In this document: positions 56,701-63,245 of the stretch, piece after piece
How the letters are laid out: each line of letters begins with the position of its first letter
Position numbering within the stretch: position 1 is the stretch's first letter
Source of the DNA: Paludibacter sp.
GTDB taxonomy: Bacteria > Bacteroidota > Bacteroidia > Bacteroidales > Paludibacteraceae
DNA length: 64,000 bases
Assembly (NCBI GenBank): GCA_028710895.1
Contig: JAQTTH010000003.1
Span: 248,001-312,000 of the forward strand
Reading direction: 5' to 3'
Notes under the pieces: model-generated
What the model was told of the DNA's origin: nothing
Databases searched by the model: none
What the model saw: only the letters and a program-made list of their open reading frames with translations
Position numbers and translations under genes: made by a program

Positions 56701-57222
56701 GATTGCAGAACATCCAGCAACATCCCAGCCTGTTCCCAAAGCCCCTGCTCCACCCTGGCTGTTATATGCCAGAGAAATGTTGGGTTGCATGCCATTTATA
56801 CCGTCGGGTAGCTCTATTGGTATTTGGTAATTAGCAGCACCTGTTGGCGTAACTGATGCGCTTCCGGGAATACTCCCCACAATTGTTCCGCTCGTTGAGT
56901 TATAACTAACTGTACCATCAGGTGCTTTAACTGCGTAGGTTTTATCAGTGGGTGGAAATAGCAACCCCGGATCTATCTTTCCACTAAAGAAAAATTCATC
57001 CTCAATAGATAGATTTGGATTACTTGGAGATGGAATTGACGTTTTTGCTTGAAAATGAAATCCGGGTTTTAGGGTAATTGATTCCCGTGCCGTATAGTTC
57101 TTTATGGTACCGGTTTCATCTGAGCTAAGCTGATAAGTTACCTGCGGCGTTTGTCCCCATCCCACTGCAGTCCATAAACTAAGTAATATGGATAATATGT
57201 AGTATTTGTAGTTGATTTGCAT
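50719..57222 (-). CDS. RHS/YD-repeat polymorphic toxin with SpvB and FG-GAP domains and amidase-like tip
   Basis: 2167 residues. A signal peptide (about 1-23) is followed by a GFHFQA segment ([12 protein letters not shown]) like the 3-coathanger domain of T9SS-bearing bacteria, an SpvB-type region (about 130-400: [21 protein letters not shown]), seven FG-GAP/VCBS calcium motifs (about 410-790; [36 protein letters not shown]), RHS/YD repeats (about 1100-1780) and the RHS core (about 1785-1855: [42 protein letters not shown]). A Gly/Ala-rich hydrophobic linker leads to a tip (about 2040-2167) with Cys2062 ([10 protein letters not shown]) and His2128 ([10 protein letters not shown], then WISDFKQ), the layout of CHAP/NlpC-like amidases. 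It would cut peptidoglycan of a neighbour. No T9SS tail is possible with the tip at the C-terminus. Confidence 0.88.
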   Translation of the reverse strand: [2167 protein letters not shown]

Positions 57223-57277
57223 AGTGTTTAGAATTGCATTTTACCTTTGCTCTAACTAAATTTGTAAGGGAGTTGTG

Positions 57278-57285
57278 CAAAAGTA
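57278..57285 (-). promoter_or_regulatory. Possible -7 promoter element for the RHS gene
   Basis: On the minus strand TACTTTTG, fitting TAnnTTTG, 55 bases before the RHS start. No well-spaced -33 box. It sits downstream of the tail-fibre gene's terminator, so the RHS gene would need a promoter here. Confidence 0.4.
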
Positions 57286-57301
57286 AAATAGTTGTATTTA
57301 A

Positions 57302-57340
57302 ATAAAAAAACAATCTCCTCTCCGCCAATTAGCGGAGAGG
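57302..57340 (-). terminator. Terminator after the tail-fibre-like gene
   Basis: Minus-strand stem of 9 bp (57340-57332 with 57325-57317) around a 6-base loop, followed by ATTG and a run of seven T. It may be leaky, linking the tail-fibre gene and RHS expression. Confidence 0.8.
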
Positions 57341-57348
57341 TAGGTAGG

Positions 57349-58959
57349 TTATTTTTGATTTTTCTCCAATTGTTCTATTCTCTTTTGTTGCTCTATCACA
57401 TACAAAGTCAACTCTTCCACTTTTTGTAGTAGTTTATTTTGCATTTCAACCATATTTATGCCATTTTCTTTTACATCGGATGCTGACGGAATATTTGGAA
57501 GGTGTTTGTTTGTTTGAATAAAGCTACTTACCTGACCTAATGATGGTAATTTATATTCCGGGTCAAAAACAAAGTCTGGAAAATTATCTACTGATACAAT
57601 TTTTACTTCTGTGGCTCTGATAGTTCCTTTTACATCAAGTAAATATAGCGGATTTGGCGTAGCAGTTCCAATCCCTACGCTTCCGGTTGGTCCTATCGCA
57701 ATTCCATTGGGTGTGGTGTTACAACCAAAGTATGCATAAGAATTATACGCATCAATTACTGCAGTTCCATTAGTATATTGGCCAATGGTTGTTGTTCCAT
57801 GCACTTCCAATTTTGCATTTGGAGCATCTGTACCAATCCCCACATTTCCACCATTAAAAAATGTATTACCTGCTGTACTAATATGAACTCTGGTTTCATG
57901 GTCGCTTTTGGTTATTGATTTCGAGTAAACCATGTTAAATTCAGAATATAATGGCCCATTGGATGCACCGCCTGGTTCTAATGAGAAAATATTATGCGCA
58001 TATTCTCCAACAGGAGTTCCTATTGTCATATTATGGCCACCCCAAAATATGTGGTTGTCATCTATGCCAGAGTTAATATAAATGTTTCCTCTCACATCTA
58101 ATTTTGCCCCGGGTGTACTTGTTCCTATCCCAATATTTCCAATATCATCAATTCTCATTTTTTCAGTATTATTACTCGTGTTGAAAGTGATAAATCCACC
58201 AGTTTCACCTCCTCCTCTAAAGAAATTTATCGAACTATTGGTTTGTCCGTAAAAATGATGTTCGATTGAAAAACTTTTAGTGTTGTATGTCCCTGCTGGA
58301 CAAATAGTACTATAGCCAACAACTCCCAAATAAGTTCCATCTCCTGTTGGATTACCTTCTGATAGTCGACCAAGAACAGTTCCTGTTTGACCATTATCTA
58401 TAAATGAACCAATATCCAATTTGGCTTTCGGATTAGTTGTTCCTATCCCCACATTTCCCACATTATCTATGGTCATTTTGGTTCCATTTACACCTCCAAA
58501 ACTATACCCATTCATTCCGGTTTGATCACCGAAAAATTGCATATAGCCTGTAATAGGGCTTCTTCCTATATTATATCCATAACCAGCATTATTTCCTATT
58601 CTGAATGAGTAACTTGAATTACTGTTTTCAATATCAAGCAATTGATTAGGCAGTGTTGTTCCAATCCCTACATATCCGGAAGCATTAATTGTAAGCCTGT
58701 CACTACCACTCGTACCAAATTTCAAAAATCCACCACTCGTACTTGTGCCTCTTACAAAGCTCATATAACCATTGCTTGTATTTCCCGTATTAACGTGAGT
58801 CATTGTAAATGCCGCTAAACCTGACGATTCAACAGTATATCCACTCACTTGTAACGAATTTACTCCATTTGTAGATAGTGTGTTAAGTGTAGCGCTAGGT
58901 TGCCCATAGAGGAATATCCACGTAAATAATAAAAACGGAATTAATTTAAATTTTTTCAT
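57349..58959 (-). CDS. Tail-fibre-like secreted protein with VGIGT repeats
   Basis: 536 residues. Signal peptide (about 1-19, ending LYGQ). Five copies of the motif VGIGT-x-x-P followed by a LDI/LDV strand (near 95, 168, 280, 372 and 428) are typical of trimeric phage-tail-fibre and adhesin stalks. The C-terminal part (VKGTIRATEVKI, LPSLGQVSSFIQTNKHLPNIPSASDV, MVEMQNKLLQKVEELTLYVIEQQKRIEQLEK) matches the coiled-coil tail region common in Bacteroidota proteins of this type, related to the S74 intramolecular chaperone domain. It would form a trimeric rod on the surface. It precedes the RHS gene on the same strand, so a role as receptor-binding partner is possible but unproven. Confidence 0.8.
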   Translation of the reverse strand: MKKFKLIPFLLFTWIFLYGQPSATLNTLSTNGVNSLQVSGYTVESSGLAAFTMTHVNTGNTSNGYMSFVRGTSTSGGFLKFGTSGSDRLTINASGYVGIGTTLPNQLLDIENSNSSYSFRIGNNAGYGYNIGRSPITGYMQFFGDQTGMNGYSFGGVNGTKMTIDNVGNVGIGTTNPKAKLDIGSFIDNGQTGTVLGRLSEGNPTGDGTYLGVVGYSTICPAGTYNTKSFSIEHHFYGQTNSSINFFRGGGETGGFITFNTSNNTEKMRIDDIGNIGIGTSTPGAKLDVRGNIYINSGIDDNHIFWGGHNMTIGTPVGEYAHNIFSLEPGGASNGPLYSEFNMVYSKSITKSDHETRVHISTAGNTFFNGGNVGIGTDAPNAKLEVHGTTTIGQYTNGTAVIDAYNSYAYFGCNTTPNGIAIGPTGSVGIGTATPNPLYLLDVKGTIRATEVKIVSVDNFPDFVFDPEYKLPSLGQVSSFIQTNKHLPNIPSASDVKENGINMVEMQNKLLQKVEELTLYVIEQQKRIEQLEKNQK

Positions 58960-59088
58960 AAGAATTGATTTTTATTTGTTTGTATATTTTGTCTTGTTAT
59001 AGATGGCTGGTAAAAAAAGTAGTCACTTATAGATAATAAGGCCTGTTAGCGGGCTTGGCCCTGACAGCGTCTTAAAGGGTGTTGAGGG

Positions 59089-59535
59089 TCATTGTTTGAT
59101 GATTTTAAATTCCGTCACCTTCTCCCCGGCTTGTATCCGGAGTATATAATAAGCTGCAGGGTAAACAGCCATATTTACTGGCGTTGTACCTTGTTGTACC
59201 TGTTTATTGAGCAGTTGCTTTCCGTCGGCATTGTACAGTATGATGCGTAGTTGATCCTTGTCACTTCCACCGCTAATGTCTACAGCCAAAGCTCCTTTCG
59301 TTGGATTGGGAAATACTTTGATAGTTCGTTCGCCCAATTGTTCTTCCACCGGCTCGATATTCTTTTTTACATGGGGCGGATTGGGTGTAACAGTAAGATT
59401 CACTACTTTCCGCGATATGCGATTTCCTGCATTGTCGTAAGCATAGCTAACGACATTCTGAGCTACTCCTAGTTGACTAAGAATTGACAACATAATAAGA
59501 ATAACACAAAGTGTTTTAAAATGTAAATGTTTCAT
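59089..59535 (-). CDS. Small secreted protein: YD-repeat start fused to T9SS sorting domain
   Basis: 148 residues. Signal peptide (about 1-25, ending GVAQ), then a single YD-repeat-like strand (VVSYAYDNAGNRISRKVV), a short Pro-rich linker (TPNPPHVKKNIEPVEE) and a complete T9SS type A sorting domain (IKVFPNPTKGALAVDIS, IILYNADGKQLLNK, YYILRIQAGEKV, FKIIKQ). Such mini-proteins are often encoded just before RHS genes in Bacteroidota, and the order here (this gene, tail-fibre-like, RHS, immunity, all on one strand) fits that. It could be a T9SS-delivered surface anchor that interacts with the RHS shell through its YD strand. Function is inferred only. Confidence 0.78.
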   Translation of the reverse strand: MKHLHFKTLCVILIMLSILSQLGVAQNVVSYAYDNAGNRISRKVVNLTVTPNPPHVKKNIEPVEEQLGERTIKVFPNPTKGALAVDISGGSDKDQLRIILYNADGKQLLNKQVQQGTTPVNMAVYPAAYYILRIQAGEKVTEFKIIKQ

Positions 59536-59937
59536 AAAATATGTATAGTTGGTGATTTGTAATCTTAAATCAAAATAATTGCTAATTGAATTAATTATCG
59601 TTACGAAATGTAGTATTTATGACAGGCTAAGTTAAACATTCTGCATATTATAATAAAATATGCCAACAAAAACTTTTGGGACATCATGTTTTTTACATTC
59701 CTAAAAATCAAACAGTTAATAAATGTGTTATAGATATTTTTAGGACATGACAATTATTTGCATAAAATGTATATAAAAAATACTTGATTTGAGCAGGCAA
59801 TGTTCCCTGAATTATGAAAAATTGAAAACAGGTTTGATGGCAGAAGTATGCTTCTTTTTCGCAGATTTTCCATTCAAAAATAAAAACCATATTTTATGAA
59901 AAGTTTAAATAAAGTTAATTTCACTTGGTGGGGTATT
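59536..59937. other. AT-rich divergent region upstream of the RHS operon and the 60114 gene
   Basis: About 400 bases of AT-rich DNA with no convincing gene; the one 60-codon minus-strand frame (59708-59890) lacks features. The promoter of the minus-strand operon should lie near 59540-59600, but I could not find a clear -33/-7 pair. Confidence 0.4.
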
Positions 59938-59966
59938 TTTGATAAAAAAAAATATTTTTATATTTG
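59938..59966 (+). promoter_or_regulatory. Strong promoter of the 60114 gene
   Basis: TTTG (59938-59941), 17 bases, TATATTTG (59959-59966): close to the Bacteroidota consensus in both boxes and spacing. Predicted start near 59973, giving a leader of about 140 bases. Confidence 0.75.
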
Positions 59967-60113
59967 CCCCAATATTTTGTTAATGAAGATGGATGGTGTT
60001 GTTTGTTGAAAGATTTTTTGAAAGTACAGTAGCTAATCAATAACTTGTAACTATTTACTTGTAACTATATATTAATCAACAAAATTTTCAAAACCCTTTA
60101 AGCTTATTTACGT

Positions 60114-60857
60114 ATGAAAACAACTATTGGAAGTGGTAACGAACAAAATGTAACAAACTTAGGATTGATGCTTACAATCTTTCCAACCTATGGAGAGGCC
60201 TACAATCCACCTCGTCTGGCTCTCACAATTCCCGGACTTACCGACTTATTACAAAAAGGAAAACTGGAAATCGATGCTGTAAATGCGGCTGAAATAGTAT
60301 CTCAAAATGCCGTTTCAGCACGTACTGTTGAATTTGAAGACTTCGATAAATTAATCACACGCACAATCAATTCCCTGCGCATTGCAGGCGTATCAGCGCA
60401 AACGCTTACACAGGCAGAAGCTATTGTGCGCGATTTACGTGGTAAACGAGCATCCGGTCTTCTTTCGGATGAAGAACTGGCAGCCGAAAAAGCAAAGGGA
60501 AATACGATAACTCAGGTAAAAGTTCACAACTCAACAATCGACAGTAAGATTGAAAACCTGGCTAAGTATGTATTGTTTTTAGCTGCTGTTCCCGATTACA
60601 AACCAAACGAGGCAGAACTCAAGGTGGAAGGCCTGCAGGCAAAACTGGATGCAATCAAAGCAAAAAATGCAGATGCAAAAACAGCGGAAGCAGCGTTGGA
60701 TGCTGCACGCATATCTCGCAACGGCCTTTTGTATACCAACAACACCGGATTAGTCGATACAGCCTTAGCAGCAAAACTATACGTAAAGTCTGCTTTTGGT
60801 GCCACAAGTCCGCAATACAAACAAATAAGCGGTATTGAATTCACAAAACCAAGATAA
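60114..60857 (+). CDS. Unknown soluble protein, 247 residues
   Basis: I do not recognise this family. There is no signal peptide or membrane segment. The sequence starts MKTTIGSGNEQNVTNLGLMLTIFPTYGEAYNPPR and is otherwise rich in Ala, Lys and Glu with several long predicted helices, notably 160-205 (KPNEAELKVEGLQAKLDAIK, KTAEAALDAARISRNGLLYT), so a mostly helical cytoplasmic protein is likely. It ends KQISGIEFTKPR. It is preceded by the best promoter in the window and a leader of about 140 bases, and is transcribed alone. That suggests high expression. It could be a structural or phage/tail-derived protein, but nothing in the sequence settles this. Confidence 0.8.
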   Translation: MKTTIGSGNEQNVTNLGLMLTIFPTYGEAYNPPRLALTIPGLTDLLQKGKLEIDAVNAAEIVSQNAVSARTVEFEDFDKLITRTINSLRIAGVSAQTLTQAEAIVRDLRGKRASGLLSDEELAAEKAKGNTITQVKVHNSTIDSKIENLAKYVLFLAAVPDYKPNEAELKVEGLQAKLDAIKAKNADAKTAEAALDAARISRNGLLYTNNTGLVDTALAAKLYVKSAFGATSPQYKQISGIEFTKPR

Positions 60858-60950
60858 ACCATATTTCATTATTTATAATGTATGATCTAACTTGGATGCA
60901 GGTGAATGTAAATAATCTCTAATACTACTCAGCTTTGCACTCGGTAAAGT

Positions 60951-60969
60951 CCCTCTCCTTGGGAGAGGG
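60951..60969. repeat. CCCTCTCC...GGAGAGGG hairpin
   Basis: An 8-bp inverted repeat followed by GGTCAGCGACCG and another GGGAGAGG word (to about 61012). Such CCTCTCC/GGAGAGG clusters are common intergenic repeats in Bacteroidota. A related GGAGAGG hairpin ends the tail-fibre gene at 57317-57340. Confidence 0.5.
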
Positions 60970-61060
60970 AACCAACGGTCAGCGACCGAAGGGAGATAAT
61001 TAGGGAGAGGTCGAAATTTGAAATGTAACATTATGGTTTAATCCAAATTAAATTGAACTC

Positions 61061-61103
61061 AAATCCCTTGCTATCGAAGTTTTACTTCGGCAAGGGATTT
61101 TTC
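61061..61103 (+). terminator. Terminator-like hairpin in the 60114-61383 gap
   Basis: 11-bp outer stem (61061-61071 with 61090-61100) enclosing CGAAGT/ACTTCG, then a T-rich tail. It lies about 200 bases after the 60114 gene and would end its transcript. Confidence 0.8.
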
Positions 61104-61158
61104 TTTTCCATCTTCTTCTAACGCAAGCCCCAAATGAGAATAACCCGGCAGTAAATAA

Positions 61159-61305
61159 GTCAGAACCCAAAGGGATTTTATCCGAAGCCAGAGGGGAGTT
61201 GTCAGAACCCACAGGGGTTGAGAAAATTCACAAAGGGGTTCTGTCAGAAGGCAGATGGACAGAGTAAATTCTCAGAGGGGAGTTGTCGGAGGGCAGAGGG
61301 ACTGG
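61159..61305. repeat. Degenerate 21-bp tandem array, seven units
   Basis: Seven gapless units of exactly 21 bases, most beginning GTCAGAA and carrying CAGAGGGGAGTT or CAAAGGGG. Alternate units are more alike, giving a 42-bp higher order. Translated in frame it gives a heptapeptide pattern (IRSQRGV, VNSQRGV). No spacers, so not CRISPR. Same period as the AT-rich array at 10513-10722 but a different sequence. Confidence 0.75.
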
Positions 61306-61323
61306 AGCGAAAACGTACAGATG

Positions 61324-61359
61324 AAAAAGCGGGTACCCAACTCTCGTGGATACCCGCTT
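61324..61359 (-). terminator. Terminator of the CoA-transferase gene
   Basis: Minus-strand 12-bp stem (61359-61348 with 61338-61327, one U-G pair) closing a 9-base loop, followed by TTTTTC. It lies 24 bases after the stop. Confidence 0.88.
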
Positions 61360-61382
61360 CGGCTTTTATAAAACCACAGGTC

Positions 61383-62882
61383 TTATTTGTAATTTTCCCA
61401 GTTTGTTCCCAACATGCTACCGGTTTTCATAAACTCGGTGTGCATACCGAAGCAAGCGTGCAAGTCGGTTGGTGTGTGGCAAGGACCCGACAGTGCCAGG
61501 TAGTCGCGCAGGATTTGTTGGTATGCCGGATCAACGCAGTTTTCGATAATTTCTTCGGCGCGTTGAATCGGCGATTTGCCACGTAAGTCGGCAACACCAT
61601 GTTCGGTAATGATAATATTCACCGAGTGCTCGTTCTGGTCAACGTGCGATACCATAGGTACGATAGCGCTGATATTTCCTTTTTTCGCTGTCGAAGGCGT
61701 AGTAAAGATAGAGATATAAGCACTGCGGGTAAAATCGGCCGAACCGCCAATACCGTTCATCATTTTCGATCCCATCACGTGTGTACTGTTTACGTTTCCG
61801 AAAATATCAGCCTCCAACGCTGTGTTGATGGTGATAAGACCCAAACGGCGAGCCAACTCGGGGCTGTTCGACATTTCCTGCGGACGAAGTACCAATTTGT
61901 CGCGGAAGAATTCCAGATCTTTGTAAAGTTCTTTCAGGATAGGCGTTGTAATAGTCAACGAGCATCCGCTTGCAAATTTGATTTTACCGTTGCGCAGCAA
62001 TTCAATAACCGAATCCTGAATTACTTCGGTGTACATTTCGAAGGTTGGGATATCGGGGTTTGTTCCCAGCGAAGCCATTACTGCGTTGGCAATGTTTCCT
62101 ACACCCGACTGGATAGGTAAAAACTCTTCCGGAATACGTCCCGATTTAATTTCGCTGGCCAGAAAGTTTGCCACGTTCTGACCAATTTTATCAGTCACCT
62201 CGTCGGTAGGAGTGAAGCCACCCACTTCGTCGTCGCGCCATGTTTCAACTACGCAAAGAATTTTCTTAGGATCAACTTTTACTACCGTGCTTCCCATGCG
62301 GTCCGATGGAGTAAGCAAAGTCATTGGCAAACGGTGAGGAGGATCGAGGGGTTCGAAAATATCGTGGAAACCTCTCAATTCCTTTGGGTGATTGTGGTTT
62401 AGCTCCACAATAATGTGGTCGGCCAAATTGCAAATAGTTGGAGAAATACCAACACCTGTAGTCAAAACCAATTCGCCATCGGCAGTGATATCACACACCT
62501 CAATAATAGCAAATTTTGGTTTTGGCATAAACCCGAAACGTAAGTGCGGAGCAATCGAAGATAAGTGCATGTCGAAATACGGAGCGCGTTCGTCGTTCAG
62601 TGCCGAGCGTAAATCTTTGTTCGATTGGTAAGGTGTGCGGAACAAAATGGCATTGGCACGAGCCAAAGCACCGTCTAACGAATCGCCTGTAGATGCACCT
62701 GTGTACATTCCCACTTTAAACTCTTTCCCTTCGGCGTGGAAAGCTTCGGCACGTTTTGCAATGGCCGTTGGAACTTCTTTTGGGCAGCCTGCAGGGGTAA
62801 ATCCGCTGAATCCGATAATGTCGCCGTTGTTTACATAGCTTGCTGCTTCCTCGGCGGTTACAAATTTGTACGTTTGTTGCAT
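61383..62882 (-). CDS. Acetyl-CoA hydrolase/transferase family, probably succinyl-CoA:acetate (or propionyl-CoA:succinate) CoA-transferase
   Basis: 499 residues, the normal length of the family (Cat1, AarC, ScpC). The start matches well (SGFTPAGCPKEVPTAIA), and the catalytic Glu is Glu286 in FEMYTEVIQDS, after the CoA-binding GVGNIANAV at 260-267. Other family motifs are MNGIGGSADFTRSAYISIF and VNIIITEHGVADLRGKSPIQRAEEII. It moves CoA between organic acids in the cytoplasm, in this kind of organism usually joining succinate or propionate formation to acetate or succinate. The exact acid pair cannot be told from sequence alone. It diverges from the dipeptidase gene; a -7-like TAATTTTG lies at 62983-62976. 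Confidence 0.92.
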   Translation of the reverse strand: MQQTYKFVTAEEAASYVNNGDIIGFSGFTPAGCPKEVPTAIAKRAEAFHAEGKEFKVGMYTGASTGDSLDGALARANAILFRTPYQSNKDLRSALNDERAPYFDMHLSSIAPHLRFGFMPKPKFAIIEVCDITADGELVLTTGVGISPTICNLADHIIVELNHNHPKELRGFHDIFEPLDPPHRLPMTLLTPSDRMGSTVVKVDPKKILCVVETWRDDEVGGFTPTDEVTDKIGQNVANFLASEIKSGRIPEEFLPIQSGVGNIANAVMASLGTNPDIPTFEMYTEVIQDSVIELLRNGKIKFASGCSLTITTPILKELYKDLEFFRDKLVLRPQEMSNSPELARRLGLITINTALEADIFGNVNSTHVMGSKMMNGIGGSADFTRSAYISIFTTPSTAKKGNISAIVPMVSHVDQNEHSVNIIITEHGVADLRGKSPIQRAEEIIENCVDPAYQQILRDYLALSGPCHTPTDLHACFGMHTEFMKTGSMLGTNWENYK

Positions 62883-63245
62883 GATCTTTTAATTTGCAAT
62901 TTATTATGTATGAGTAAGTTATTTTAGTTCTTTCGCTGCAAAGAGCGTGAGTGAGATTCCTTCTGAATTTGAGCGCAAAATTACCAATAAAATTTTGATT
63001 GACATTGAAAATTGAGGACTAATTACAGAAAAATTTCATTAATTGAAAATCGACAATAATTCGGGGTTTTTGGCTCGAAATTATTCATTGTGCGGTCTTA
63101 AAAACGTCATAAAACAACTAAATCTGCATTCCTCCAAAAAATGTAAAAAAACAGTATAAATAAAGGTTTTTCCAAAAAATATGCGGATATTTGTAGATAC
63201 ATTATTTAGAATAAATATTCATTGTAAATTAATAATAATCAGCTT
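62883..63245. other. Divergent promoter region between CoA-transferase and dipeptidase genes
   Basis: AT-rich, no gene seen. On the minus strand TAATTTTG (62983-62976) fits the -7 box for the CoA-transferase gene; on the plus strand GATATTTG (63186-63193) is a one-mismatch -7 box about 53 bases before the dipeptidase start. Neither has a good -33 box. Confidence 0.45.

Noticed and set aside
61218-61586. Plus-strand 122-codon frame
   Set aside because: Begins in the second 21-bp array and runs antisense into the CoA-transferase gene.
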